Origin: Forficula auricularia
Taxonomy: Eukaryota > Arthropoda > Insecta > Dermaptera > Forficulidae
Assembly (NCBI GenBank): GCA_024734495.1
Contig: JALMQS010000082.1
Coordinates: forward strand, 191,882 to 255,881
Direction: 5' to 3'
Length of the DNA: 64,000 nucleotides
The number at the start of each line of letters is the position of its first letter. Positions within the stretch are counted from its first letter, which is position 1. The notes beneath the pieces were generated by a model, which saw only the letters and a list, made by a program, of their open reading frames with translations, was not told the origin of the DNA and made no database searches. The position numbers were made by a program, and so were the translations under genes. Shown here in pieces: positions 52,458 to 63,644 of this stretch.

Positions 52458-54419
52458 CAGGGTGTCATGTATCACAACGATAAACCATGAACAGGGGATA
52501 GGCCTGTTTACGACGGTCCTGAAGATAATTTTTTTTAATAAAAGTCTGATAGTTTTCGAGCTATAGGCATTTTTTTGAGAATGGGGAAAATAGCTACCGT
52601 GCCCTAAATATCGAGATGCAGTGGCTACAAATTTACATATTTTATTATTATAATTTTTGTTACGCAATCCTAAATAATACTGCTATTGACCAGAATTTAA
52701 AATAAAACGAAAAGTACTATACTTTTGGAGAAAAATATATATAATCTTGAATGTAAAAAAGTCTAGTAAACAAGCATGGAAAGTTATTTAAATCAACTGG
52801 TGTGTTGAGCACAGGAATTTCACATTTTTATTTATTTGAAGTCAGCGCGTCACTACACCCCCTTCCTTTATTTCGTTTTTTTTTTCTCAAAATCGGATCT
52901 AAAAATTTTTCATTTTCAAAAAAAACAAAAATCTTTCATGTAAATGTCCACTTACGGTTTTCTGATTTCAACCAAAAGCTTGATGTACTCTTTCTAGCTT
53001 ATATTGGGCTTAAGTTTCGAATTTCGTAGCTCTGAGACTTATGGTTGCGAAACCCAGGGGTGGGTACATACATACGAAGTGACCATTGGATTTTGGACCC
53101 CTTTTTGGCCTCTGGGGACCACAATTTCCGGTTTTATATCCTAAATCCGTTCTTCAACTATTAAAGGCAACGATTCCTTCAACCTAGAAGTTACAAAATG
53201 AAATTAACTTTTTTGATCTCTGAGATACAAGCTTTCAGAGTCAAGACCCAGACTGACCAACGCAATACTCTCCATTATATTCTATAGAATATAAATGTGA
53301 AAGTAAAAATTGGCCCATTTAATCAAGATTTCAAAATGGAACAGCAATTTGTACTTACTCCTTTAGAAAAAAAATATTGATATTTTTTTGGCAAAATTAG
53401 CTTATTTAATATCATATTTTGATATTCTTTTTTTATTTAATATTTTATTCAATTATGTCGCATCTTAATTGATCTAATCTTTGGCTATTAATGGCATTAA
53501 TACTATAATAGCTATTATTTTTAAATTGAAAGATTTTTTTAGTCTTAGAAACTAATAAAAGACAATAGTTTCAGTTTATTATTATTATTTATTTAATTGA
53601 TTCACCAAACAGTTTCGATCACCACTGGTTAACCATCTTCAGTAGTATTCATCATATATTGTTAAATGTTCCATGTTTCTTTAAGTAAAGATGTTGAAAA
53701 CCCAAATTGTTTTTTGTTATAAGATTCTCCCAAAACTTAAATGACTGAATTTTTATTTCAGAGTTTTTTTTATTTTCAATATGTTAATCAATTATGTCCC
53801 ATCTTAATTGAACTAATCTTCGCCTATTAATGACATTATTATTAGCAATTATAGTATTTATGTCTACAATAGCCAAAGATTAGATCAATTAAGATGCGAC
53901 ATAATTGATTAATATATTAAATAAATAACCACTATCAAAATATGATATTAAATTAGCTAATTTTGCCAAAAAATATCAATTTTTTTTCTAAATAAGTAAG
54001 TACAAAGTGCTGTACCATTTTGAAATCTTGACAAAATGGGCCAATTTTTTAAATAACTTTCCATGCTTGCTTACTAGAATGTTTTTTACATTAAAGATGA
54101 TTAAAAGTTAGCTGATGAAAATTTTTTAAAAATTAAGTCCCTAAAACATATTTTTTTTCTCCAAAAGTATAGTACTTATGATTTAATTTTGAATTCCGGT
54201 CAATAGTAAGATTATTCAGGAATGCGTAACAAAAAATAAAATAATAGAATATGTAAATTTGTAACCACGCCATCTCGATATTTAGGGCAGGGTAGCGATT
54301 TTAACTATTTTCAAAAAAATGCCGATAACTCGAAAGCTATAAGATTTTTATTAAAATTTTTTTATATTTTCAGGACCTATCTCTATTCACGGTTCATCGT
54401 TGTGATACGGGACACGCTG
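52458..54419. mobile_element. TA-flanked long-hairpin transposon P, copy 2
   Basis: Ends CAGGGTGTCATGTATCACAA (52458) and the complement of CAGCGTGTCCCGTATCACAA (to 54419), with TA on both sides. Arms match copy 1. Repeat K (52795-53311) is inserted in the left arm within AAGTTATTTAAA|TTGGCCCATTT. The loop holds a hammerhead-like box pair on the minus strand (53642-53612) in place of the mariner-bearing insert of copy 1. Confidence 0.75.
52795..53311 (+). mobile_element. Repeat K, copy 2
   Basis: Same limits as copy 1 at 21034-21507. The flanking arm of hairpin P is continuous without it in copy 1 near 38690, which defines the insertion. Confidence 0.7.
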
Positions 54420-54420
54420 T

Positions 54421-55197
54421 ATAGAATTGGTTCCTCGAAAACGAATTTAACGATTTTAATGAAAGTCTCGGATTATGGTGTTTTTGGGTCAGGGTCTCAT
54501 CTTTGAGAAATTTTAATTTTAAAGTTTTTTTCTTAATTTCAAAAGTGTGTCAATAAAAATGTATAGGGGGAAGTTACCCAGGGTTGTAGAGCCGAAGAGT
54601 AAGTAAGTAAGTAAGGGGAAGTTGGGAAAATCGTACCACATTCAAATTTCGCTTAGGAATAATTGTTCACGGTTACTATCAACAACTGTTCCTGAAATAA
54701 GTTACTTGCTACTTTTTTTAGGGTTCCGTTTAAAAAGTAAAATGAGAACATTAGCCTGTCTCTGTGTTTTCTTTCTGTCTATCAAAGCTCGTAAACTGAA
54801 TAAGATACAAACTTAGAATTTACATGTTTTATATTTAATGGGTTTTTTCACTGTTGAATTTATTATCTGTGTATTTTTTTTATTTTAGAATTCTTGATAA
54901 GAAAATCTTTTCACTATATTTATATTATAGGAGGTATATATTAGATATTGAACCCTCGATACTCATCTCACTCTCACTTGTCCGCTTTTTTTTCTTCATA
55001 TAAACATTAGGGAGCCCCGGGGGTCTAGGCCCTGCCCCCCCCCCCCCTGCTGCGCCGGCTCATTTTCTCCCTTCCTTTTTATAGATCCCCAAATCATAAT
55101 CTATCAGAAAAAATTTCTGCTTTTAAAGGCCAGGACGGCAAAAGTCAGTCGAATAAATGGGCCCTTGGAGAAAATAGTTCAAGGGTAGGCTGGCTGG
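54421..55197. other. Spacer; repeat M fragment, (AAGT)n, C14 run
   Basis: 54421-54540 is a reversed repeat M tail (GGTTCCTCGAAAACGAATTT). (AAGT)n is at 54598-54614 and a C run at 55033-55047. 54960-55130 is GC-balanced without a credible ORF. Confidence 0.4.
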
Positions 55198-55371
55198 CTG
55201 GCTGGTCCAAGGAAGGCACTCTGCAGAGCAAATAGCTAGCGCCGCCTGTCTAATTTCAGGGTATGCATTCGAATAGAACGCTTTGTGCTAAAGGTTGCAT
55301 CCACAGGCGCTTTTTAAACCCTTCAAACGCATACATGCTCCGTTGCTATTTTCTCGTTTATTTTATTAAAT
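55198..55371 (+). repeat. GCACTCTGCAGAGCA block, copy 1
   Basis: GGCACTCTGCAGAGCA, ATAGCTAGCGCCGCCTGTCT and CACAGGCGCTTTTTAA match 57578-57745. (GGCT)n precedes it. Class unknown. Confidence 0.6.
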
Positions 55372-55372
55372 A

Positions 55373-55665
55373 CTAGCTGACGCCCGGGCCTTCGGCCCGG
55401 CGTCACCTAGCCCATGGCGGGGAGCGTCTCGTTTTATGGTTAAAATTTATATAGTTAATAGCTGACCCGACCACGTGTTTCTGTGACTAACTCTTATGCT
55501 TCAAGCCTAAACCACTGGACGTATCGAAACTATATTAGCAACATATGTCCGTTTGGTGTTCCGATTGGCATATCTAAATTTTTGGCCAGGTTTATAATTA
55601 TTGTTCCCTTAACCAAAAATAATATTTACACTTGAAAGATTTCTCAAAAGCTATTTAAATAAAAT
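55373..55665 (+). mobile_element. CTAGCTGACG repeat, copy 2
   Basis: CTAGCTGACGCCCGGGCC and the same order of blocks as 24541-24840, truncated after TTGAAAGATTTCTCAAAAGC. Confidence 0.6.
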
Positions 55666-55747
55666 ATTTTTCTTATATATATATATAATCAAAAGTTTGG
55701 CTGAAACTTTTTTATTTTTTTCTACCCTATTAAAGACGGTTTTCAGA

Positions 55748-56120
55748 ATTTTTTCACGCAACCCAAAAGAAGTTAGGAATTTTTGAAAAAAATAGCTTTT
55801 TTAAATAACCATAACCTTTTCAAAAATTTAGTTATCATGACGTTTTTTTTTAAATTTTTGTTTTTAAATGTACTTTAAAAAAAATAGTTTTTTTTGCTAG
55901 TTTAGTTCTTTTAGTGTTTGGCAAGCTATGTTGGCTAACCTGAATTTTTTTTTGTTTTTCCTGAATTTTCCAATTTTCCGGGCAACTTTTCCAATTTTCT
56001 TTACCTATTAACCTGAATTGGACTATTACGAACATTTAAAAAAAAAATTAGCCAAATCGGTCCATGCATTTGAGAGATCTGCGCTTATAAAGAAACAGAA
56101 ATTCATTTTTATTATATAGA
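55748..56120 (+). mobile_element. Short form of the 1.8-3.0 kb repeat
   Basis: CCCAAAAGAAGTTAGGAATT, then (after the deletion) TTGGCAAGCTATGTTGGCTA, AACCTGAATTGGACTATTA and the tail TTATTATATAGATTA. Confidence 0.6.
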
Positions 56121-57025
56121 TTATATTTCCCGTTTTAAAATATTAATAGATATCTTTATTTATAAAAATTAAATGCTTTTCGTTGATAAGCGCATAACTT
56201 CAGAACGGCTGGACCGATTTGACTATTTTTGAAAAATTGGCTGGAAAATTCGGTAAAAACTGAAAATGAAATTCAAATTGGCGCCATTAGTCCCAGGATA
56301 GTAATAATAGTGTTGTTTCGCGATATGTTCAACAAATATAGTTATTTTGTGTTGTATATTTTATAGGTGCAAATGTCAAATTTAAGCGCAAAAAAGTATG
56401 AATGTATTTATCAATATTATGTTGAATTTAAAATTGATATTCATAAGAATTTTGCTGGCTTGGTGTGTACTGGATATATTAATTTTTTATTGTTAAAGGA
56501 TAAATAAATTGAATTGCTTCTTTCCAGTAATTTATTTTATTATTCAAATTGTTAATCCAAATATTTCGAGAGCGCTTGCGGCATCTCTTCCTCAGTGGAA
56601 ACCACTCCTCCACCAATGTGCCGACCCCATCAGTTTGTACAGAACATTGATAAAAGCTTGATTAAACACCATATATATATACACACAAATTCACAAAATG
56701 AGATAACATTTACGAGTATATACAACTATGTACATCTATTCACAATATTCATAAAAATTAATATTATTTTTTTGTTTACAGAAATATATGTAGAAAAAAA
56801 GTTTTCTATAGCTTTAAGCATTTATTTATTCAACATCCAGGGGGCGGGTGTGGGGGTCCAGGAGGCGCAGCTCCCTGGATAGCAAGAGGATTGCCGAAGG
56901 AGGGCCTAGTAGCTAGTAATAGATAAAGCTTAATTTAATTTTTCAAATGTTGGTCTCAAACATTATCATCAAATTTATTTGTTTGTTTGTTTTTTAATTT
57001 ATTATAAATGTGACAATCTTTTGAA
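56121..57025. other. Fragments; hammerhead-like box at 56557-56595
   Basis: GCGCATAACTTCAGAACGGC (56189) recurs at 58424. On the minus strand CTGAGGA, AGAG...CTCT and CGAAATATTTGG (56595-56557) make a hammerhead-like core. 56840-56930 has the CCAGGGGGCGGGTGTGGGGG block also seen at 58745. No gene. Confidence 0.4.
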
Positions 57026-57212
57026 GTGAAACTTCTTTAGCGACGTATCTCTTTGAAATTTTTAGTTACAATAAAGGAGGAAATGACTTACTAGAGGGGA
57101 AATAAGAGACAAGCTCGGATTTTAAATTAATAATTTAAATCTCCTAATTTTATTAAATTTTAATTGTCATGAACTATTAGTGGGTTTTAAAATTAAAGTT
57201 TCGCTTCCACTG
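57026..57212 (+). mobile_element. GAAGTGAAACTT MITE, copy 3
   Basis: AAGTGAAACTTCTTTAGCGA at the left, AAAGTTTCGCTTCC at the right, 187 bp. Confidence 0.6.
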
Positions 57213-57484
57213 TGAGTTTATTTATTATTACTTGAAATTTAATTATGCTTTATTTCAGGAGTGTCAAACTCATTTATGTTGAGGGCCATTTATGTGACAT
57301 GTATCATTTATACAGACCATAGAAATTTTACCCCGATATTAAATTAACACCTAAGTTGGAATAATGGAATAATACAATATTATTTATCATTATTATTGTT
57401 CAGTTCCATAATCAGTATTAAACATAACAAATCAGAGGGAAAAGGAAACAATAATTAAACTTAGTGTTTTCTCGTACGACCAAT

Positions 57485-57519
57485 TGCAACGCTTCGCTTA
57501 TTTATTCCAGCTTCATCAG
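57485..57519 (-). ncRNA. Hammerhead-like relic
   Basis: On the minus strand CTGATGA, AGC...AAGC, then GAAGC-GTT-GCA. The core GAAA reads GAAG, so activity is unlikely. 11578-11612 on the plus strand (CCTGATGAAGCCAAAATAAA) is a related form. Confidence 0.2.
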
Positions 57520-57577
57520 GCTCTTGATCAAATTACATTCAACCACTTTGTCACTTGATTTTGCCTTGTCATTTAGG

Positions 57578-57745
57578 CTGGCTGGCACTCTGCAGAGCAG
57601 ATAGCTAGCGCCGCCTGTCTAATTTCAGGGCATGCATTCTAATAGAACGCTTTGCTCTAAAGGTTGCAACCACAGGCGCTTTTTAAGCCCTTTAACGCAT
57701 TTGGGACATACATGCCTCGTTGCTATTTTCTCGTTTATTTTATTA
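57578..57745 (+). repeat. GCACTCTGCAGAGCA block, copy 2
   Basis: Matches 55198-55371; lies inside the hAT and directly before R1 copy 4. Confidence 0.6.
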
Positions 57746-57795
57746 AACATCATATTTCCCGTTTTAAAACATTCATATTTATCTTTATATATAAA

Positions 57796-58402
57796 AACGA
57801 GCGTTTCGTGCGTGCTTTCGGAACTGGTGTCCTGGCGGGCAGCGTCTCGGTCAAAAATTGTATTCCTCTTAAAAATCCACACTCCAAATGTATACCCGTA
57901 AACTACCGAAAATACATCGACTCTTAAAAGTTTCGCCTCTTAAATTTTTGAGTGGCGAGGGGGGAGGAATAATTATCAATATATTTAATGTTTCTTAATT
58001 TAAAATGAATTGGAGTCTTTCATTTCAAAATTCGAGTCCAAATTACAATTATATTTCAAATTTGCCTGGTTAATGAAAATCGATTGGAGCTATCAGTTTA
58101 AAATCCGAGCTGACAATTATATTTCAAATTTGCCTCGTTAATTAATATATATTTAATGTTTCTTAATTTAAATTCGAGTTCAAATGACTACAATATTATC
58201 TCGACACAAAGTCTAAATCAAAAATATATAGTTTTAGTAACAGAAATCAAGATATAAATATTAATGTTGCATTGGTGTAATGGCTAGAGCTGATGCCCTT
58301 AGTTCAAGAGTTCGTCGGTTCGATTCTAGGCAAGAGGGTAATTTTTTTAAAGAAAATTCTCTCAGCGTTGTTACAAATTAATCTAGGCTCTTATATATAG
58401 TA
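57796..58402 (+). mobile_element. Composite repeat R1, copy 4 (with SINE-B tail)
   Basis: Head AACGAGCGTTTCGTGCGTG, shortened (part of the GC head is lost). The SINE-B tail has GCATTGGTGTAATGGC (about 58269) and box B GGTTCGATTC at 58317. Ends TTATATATAGTA. Confidence 0.7.
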
Positions 58403-58780
58403 TTAAATGCTTGTCGTTGGTAAGCGCATAACTTGAGAACGGCTGGGCCGATTTGGCTATTTTTTTTAATGTTTGAAGGAAAGAAAATTGGAGAAATTGC
58501 CCGGAAAATTTGAGAAAAACTGAAAGTGAAATTCAAATTGGTGCCATTACTCCCAGGATAATAGTAATAGTGTTGTTTCGCGATATATTCAACAAATGTA
58601 TTTATTTTACAGCTGAATGTCAAATTTAAGATCAAAAAAAGTATGATTGTATTTATTCATATTATATTATGTTGAATTTAAAATTAATATTATTTTTTGT
58701 TTAAAATTTTTTTCTAAATCTTTAAACATGCATTTATTCAACATCCAGAGGGCGGGTGTGGAGGTCCAGGGAGAAGGGAC

Positions 58781-58897
58781 CCTAGTAGCACAATGTTTTA
58801 AACAATAAAGTAACTATATAGTGCCTATATATATATTCTAGAAATCTATATAGGCACTATGTAGTTAATATATAGTTTGAAACATTGTACTATACTT
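58781..58897. mobile_element. Small hairpin MITE, ~117 bp
   Basis: TAGTAGCACAATGTTTTAAA and ACTATATAGTGCCTATATA on the left pair with TATAGGCACTATGTAGTTAA and GAAACATTGTACTATA on the right. It interrupts the CCAGGGGGCGGGTG block, also seen whole at 56840. Confidence 0.65.
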
Positions 58898-59029
58898 GGG
58901 GAGAGGGTCCAGGGGAGTGGATATGGGCTCAGGTGGCCTCGCAGCTATAATAGATAAAGTTTAATTTTATTTTTCAAATGTTGGACCCCAAAATATTAGA
59001 TATATAACAATTTAGTACCTGTAACAGCG

Positions 59030-59605
59030 AGCGATGCTCGGTAATTTTTTGATTCAGTTAAAAGCGATATATTAATATAATTTTTTAATTTTAAATTCAG
59101 GTAAAAGGGTCGATTTTTAATCGCAGCCAAAAATAAAATAAAACTTAATTTATATTTTTAGAAACGTTTTGACCCGCTATAGCCATCATCAAGACGTATC
59201 ACTGGCCACAAAGTTTTGAATGTTATTGAAATTAAAAATAATATTAATATACACGGAGGTTTTACACATTTAAATCCTGAAGAAGGAGGGACGATCCTTC
59301 GAATTATCGGTTTTTTTTTTAAGAAAATAAAATTGATATTCTAATAAATTATTTTATAGAAAAATACCTTTATTTAATTAAATTGACAAATTCTAATATT
59401 TAATAATATTTATAATGATCTATTAGTGGAATTTAAAATAAAAAAACAAAACAATTTTATTAAAAGAAAATTAAAAAAATGTAATTATAAATTTTTATTC
59501 AAACAACCACCTGTGAATAATTATTTCAATTAACAATAAAATCTATCAAAAACAGCTTAGCCGAAGATGAGACCGTGACAGATCAAATTGTCAACACAAA
59601 AAACT
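59030..59605 (+). repeat. Repeat M with PLE-tail-like part, long copy
   Basis: GAGCGATGCTCGGTAATTTT, AAAGCGATATATTAATAT, GGGTCGATTTTTAATCGCAG, CCATCATCAAGACG, then CCTGAAGAAGGAGGGACGAT and AGCTTAGCCGAAGATGAGAC. Reversed at 49995-50660; the first part again at 63645. Confidence 0.6.
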
Positions 59606-59713
59606 CTTTTTTTTATAAAAGCCTTATCTAATATCCAATTTTCTTAAGGGGCCACAAAAATGAAGCTCCGGGCAGTCAGTTTGACACTCGTGCTTTATTT
59701 CATTAGTCTAGTT

Positions 59714-59906
59714 TTTTTTTTTTTTTTTTTTTTTTTGGCTTTTCGGCCCTTCTAGCCATAAGCCTAATTACGATACTAGATATATTTTTTAAAATTTGTC
59801 TCTACCCCCGGGGGTCAGATTTTGGCTGGCTGCCTCGAGTCGGATTCGAACCCGGGTCTCCTGGTTAGCTCGCTGTCACGCTACCGACTAGCCTATCGAC
59901 CCCCCA
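59714..59906 (-). mobile_element. SINE-A, complete copy with target duplication
   Basis: Poly-T, GGCTTTTCGGCC, body, box B GGATTCGAACCCG, and head ending CGACCCCCC. Flanked by ATTAGTCTAGTT (59702-59713 and 59907-59918), 12 of 12. It begins 13 bp beyond the hAT duplication. Confidence 0.92.
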
Positions 59907-59919
59907 ATTAGTCTAGTTA

Positions 59920-60460
59920 ATTTTTGAATATTTTTAATTGGTTTTTTAATTTTAAAACCCACTAATAGGTTATAGTAAATATTAATATATTATATATTAA
60001 AATTAGGAATTTTTTGATTGTTTTTAATTAACAGGTGTCCAAATCATAACAAAACAGGTGTGTTTACAAATAAAGTGGTTGAAGTGACTTTTTTTATACA
60101 ACTTGGAAACAAATCTTATTTAATTTTTGTGTTTTTATTTCAGATCCTATACGATTATTTTTTTATATTTTCCTATTTAGTTTGTAATAATATTTATAAA
60201 TATGAACGAATGTGGCCAAATTGGTGTACGAGTAAACAAATATACACATAATATATATGTGGACCATTAGAAAGCTTGAAATGCAAAAAATGGGTGCGGG
60301 GTGGGGTGAATGTGGGAGGTGCAGGAGGTGGGGTGCAGTTATGGGGGATCCATGTATGGGAGGCGCGGTTGGGATGGGGTGGGTGCGAGGTATGGGGTTT
60401 CGGGAGGGGGGGGGTCAGGAGTTACCGTGCATAGCTCGGTGGCTCCAGGTACTTAAAAGT
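59920..60460 (+). mobile_element. Repeat G, copy 2
   Basis: Inverted partner of 8381-8960. The G-rich section 60290-60420 is a degenerate GGGTGNGG run. The end ACCGTGCATAGCTCGGTGG has a short hairpin. The 79-codon frame over the G-rich section is not a gene. Confidence 0.6.
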
Positions 60461-60959
60461 AATAGGTCAATACTAGGTACTAGGTATTTATTATAGTAAA
60501 ATAAAAGCCTAAAAATCCACTCTACTAATGTGTACTAAAAAAAAACAACGACTTTAGCAAACTAAAAATAAATGAATTTTCCTTTTAAATTTCTCCATCC
60601 GTTATTCAATCCAAAAAAACCTACAATACTATTTATCATCGCTAAAGATTAAAAAAATACAGGGTCTATTTAAATATAGAATTTCCCTAATAATCGACGA
60701 AATTATGGGCAAAAATAAATCGTTTAACCAAAGTTGTTTATTAACCGAAATATTTATATATTTACCTTTACCATCCTCTGTATTACTAGAGAGCGTAATT
60801 GTTCAAAGTTGTTGCCGTTTTGCTGAACACAAATTCTATCTCCGAGTATCCATCTATGATTCAGCAAAATTACAAACAACCATAAGCATTTTCAAACTGT
60901 TCAATTCAATAATTGATCAATTAATAATTAAAATGATTATTATTATAACAAAACTTCCT
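60461..60959. other. Spacer with a 108-codon frame, not recognised
   Basis: The frame 60705-61031 (GKNKSFNQSCLLTEIF...) runs into the foldback element and ends there, so at most its first ~80 codons could be real. No motif recognised. Confidence 0.3.
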
Positions 60960-61065
60960 AAAATTATCTTATTAAAATTAGATGCAACAAATAAAATAAT
61001 AAGAACTCAAAAATCAAATAAAATTCACTAAAAGGTATAAAATAATTATCTAATTTAGTTATAAC

Positions 61066-61191
61066 CGATGGGTGAACTGCGACCTAATATGCTGTACACC
61101 TACTTCCACTTGTACTTCCAAATATTTTCAAGTACTTCCAAAATACTTCCAAAGAGGTGTACACCTACTTCCAATCGCGGATCACTCCTCG
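61066..61191. mobile_element. 126-bp MITE with CGAGGGGTGA ends
   Basis: CGATGGGTGAACTGCGACC at the left and, reversed, CGAGGAGTGATCCGCGA at the right. Flanked by GTTATAAC (61058-61065) and GTTACAAC (61192-61199), an 8-bp duplication with one mismatch. Foldback copies 1 and 3 carry the empty site (TTTAGTTACAACTAAA). The inside repeats GTACACCTACTTCCA near both ends and holds two to three TACTTCCAAA units, the seed of the 10.7-kb minisatellite. An 8-bp duplication suggests hAT or a similar superfamily. Confidence 0.8.
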
Positions 61192-61517
61192 GTTACAACT
61201 AAACGACGAAATTGTTACATGAAATCACTTTGAAGTCGGTGCTAAACAAACTATATAAACGAGTTTAGGCAATATTGTCTTCATTACCCGTAAAACGTAC
61301 TAACATCCGTCGAGTTCGATTCATAAAATGTATATGTTTGGCACCGACTTCAAAAAATGATTTCATGTAACAATTTCGTCGTTTAGTTGTAACTAAATAA
61401 GATAATTATTGTATACCTTTTAGTGCATTTTATTTGATTTTTGAGTTCTTTTTATTTTAGTTGTTGCATTTAATTTTTTTGAAGTCAGTTTTATTTTATA
61501 TTTTTCTCTTTTTACTG

Positions 61518-61667
61518 ATGTTAAGAATAAGTGACTTTGATGAATTTCGTAAGAGAAAGATTCGAGAAAATGAATCAGAAATTGATAATACAATTCAATT
61601 CATTAATAGACAAATTATCTCGAAACGTTACCGGGTTTTAAATGAACATTTTAAGATTTTTTTATAA
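61518..61667 (+). pseudogene. Conserved basic peptide of foldback F, copy 2
   Basis: Open from ATG 61518: LRISDFDEFRKRKIRENESE, then DNTIQFINRQIISKRYRVLN and EHFKIFL before the stop. It is the longest open form of the three copies. Shared residues are RKRK-x-R-x-NESE-x-DN-x-I-x-FIN and SKR-x-R-x-LNE. Confidence 0.45.
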
Positions 61668-62037
61668 AAGATTTTATTTATTATAATTTCGATTATTTGC
61701 TCATAAGAATTGGAGATTTCTGTTATTTTATCATTGATCATATGATCAGAACTTGACCGAATTAATATGGTACCAGCCCTAAGGTATCCCCTTTCTCATA
61801 AAAAAAGAATAATCTAAATCGGTTAATAAACAAAGAAGTTATGCGTGAACATACATAACAAAAGAGTTCCAATACCGCAATGAAAAAAAAACGGGACCAA
61901 TCGGGTACAAGACAGAACCCAATGCAAAAAAATCATCCAAATCGCTCCACATAGTGAAATAAATGTTCAAACACAGAATAAAAACAAACATTCCGTTGAA
62001 TTGATAACCTCCTCCTTTTTTTCAAAGTTTGTTAAAA

Positions 62038-62231
62038 AATAAATTTAATTAAAATATCTAAATAATTTTATATATATATATAGATTTCAAACAATAAAAA
62101 AAACGATAAATAACATTATTGTAACGGCCCCATAATCGAATCTTTTGTTTTACTTGATTGATTTAAAATACTTGTATTTTTTATAAAATTATTTACCCGT
62201 GTCATTAATAGCATTAAATACTCGCCATAAC
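62038..62231. other. Spacer upstream of the transposase tail
   Basis: AT-rich, nothing recognised. Confidence 0.4.
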
Positions 62232-62474
62232 ATGTGTGGTTTTTACCCGAAACAGTTCCTATGTGAAGTACGGGATTATTTATACCGTACATTTGATAAT
62301 AGCTGGATCGAATGTAATGGGCCTGTTACATGGCCCTTGTGATCCCCTGATTTAAATCCATGCGATTTTTTTCCATTGGGCAGTAATACTAAAACTCTAG
62401 TACCACCAACCTGCGACAATAGCACTTTAAATATGGCGTTAGTTTTTTTCACAATGTTATCTGTCTTTTTTTAG
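62232..62474 (+). pseudogene. Mariner-superfamily transposase tail (DUF4817-type kind)
   Basis: The frame reads MCGFYPKQFLCEVRDYLYRT, FDNSWIECNGPVTWPL, a stop (62339), then SPDLNPCDFFPLG. The pattern V-R-x-Y-L-x-x-x-F-x-x-x-W-I-x-x-x-G-P-x-x-W-P-x-[R]-S-P-D-L-x-P-x-D-F-F-x-x-G is that of the arthropod Tc1/mariner-related transposases that start with DUF4817, and the D in PCDFF is the last catalytic residue. The stop replaces the usual Arg. Only the last quarter is left, with no ends found. Confidence 0.75.
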
Positions 62475-62514
62475 TGAAAATATGAAAAGTGGATTATTGA
62501 CAAAGCTATTTTTT

Positions 62515-63437
62515 AACCGACTTCAAAAAAGGAGGAGGTTCTCAATTCGACAGATTTTTTTTGAATCTATGTTACCTCATATCTTCTTCAATTGTGAACC
62601 AATTTTGATGATTTTTTTGTATTGGGTTCAGTCTAGTTTCCGGTTGGTCCCGTTTTTTTTTCATTGGTATTGGGCCTTTTTTGATTTGTTTGTTCAGGCA
62701 TAACTTCTTTGTTTATGAACCGATTTCGATGATTTTTTTTATTGGAAAGAGGGTACCTTAGGGGTAGTACCATATTAATTTGGTTTTAATTAATTAATTT
62801 TAATTTAATTTTAATTAATTAATTTAAAATTATAAAAAATAAAATCTTTTATAAAAATTTTTTTAAAACATTCATTTAAAAACCGCAAACGTTTCGAGAG
62901 AATTTCTATATTTATGAATTTAATTTTATTATCATTTTCTGATTCATTCGCCCGACGCTTTCTCTTACGAGATGCATGCAAGGTATTATATTAAGTCACT
63001 ATTAATAACATCACTAAAAAGAGAAAAATAAAAATAATTTTTATAAAAAAAAAATAAAACCGACTTCAAAAAAATTAAATGCAACAAATAAAATAATAAT
63101 AACTAAAAAATGAAATAAAATTCACTAAAAAGTATAAAATAATTATATAATTTAGTTACAACTAAACGACGAAATATTAACATGAAATCTCTTTTTGAAG
63201 TCGGTGCCAACCATATACATTTTATGAATCGCACTCGACGGATCTTACTTAGTACGTTTGGCGGGTACGCTCGCTTATAGGTATAGTTTCTTTGGCACCG
63301 ACTTCAAAAAGTAATTTCGTCGTTTAGTTGTAACTAAATGAGATAATTATTTTATACCTTTTACTGTATTTTATTTGATTTTTTTAGTTATTATTATTTT
63401 ATTTGTTACATTTAATTTTTTTGAAGTCGGTTTTTTT
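62515..63437. mobile_element. Foldback element F, copy 3
   Basis: AACCGACTTCAAAAAAGGAG at the left and TTTTTTGAAGTCGGTTTTT at the right. Hairpin arms 63060-63200 and 63297-63432. Near-identical in layout to copy 1. TTAATTAATTTTAA simple repeats at 62785-62830 replace part of the middle. Confidence 0.75.
62865..62975 (-). pseudogene. Conserved basic peptide of foldback F, copy 3
   Basis: Minus-strand frame HASRKRKRRANESENDNKIK, FINIEILSKRLRFLNE, then AT-rich sequence. Open through the stop seen in copy 1. Confidence 0.4.
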
Positions 63438-63644
63438 ATAAAAATTATATTTGATAGTAGAAACAGAAAATTAGAAGGTTCCGAGTACAGTGGATGAGTA
63501 GAGGATGTTAAATAGAATATGTTTCACATGTTATTTGAGGACTTAAGTGATTTTTTTACCCCAAATACTCCCCTTTGAATTTTCAAAGAGAACTTACTTC
63601 TCATATATGATTTGATGCTGCATTTAATTAAAAATTGAAGTATC
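63438..63644. other. Short spacer, no feature
   Basis: Nothing recognised. Confidence 0.4.

Larger units (their letters stand above)
57256..59692. mobile_element. hAT element with 8-bp target duplication, filled by insertions
   Basis: Ends CAGGAGTGTCAAACTCATTT (57256) and, reversed, CACGAGTGTCAAACTGACTG (to 59692), flanked by perfect CTTTATTT (57248-57255 and 59693-59700). GAGGGCCATTT and GGGGCCAC just inside each end are typical of this hAT terminus. The inside is mostly later insertions: the 57578 block, R1 copy 4, a small hairpin MITE and repeat M. I found no transposase. Confidence 0.8.
60960..62037. mobile_element. Foldback element F, copy 2 (reverse orientation), with MITE inserted
   Basis: Hairpin arms 60975-61245 (including the 126-bp MITE) and 61340-61490. 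Then the half with the conserved peptide. The end TAACCTCCTCCTTTTTTTCA lies near 62007. Orientation is opposite to copies 1 and 3. Confidence 0.7.
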
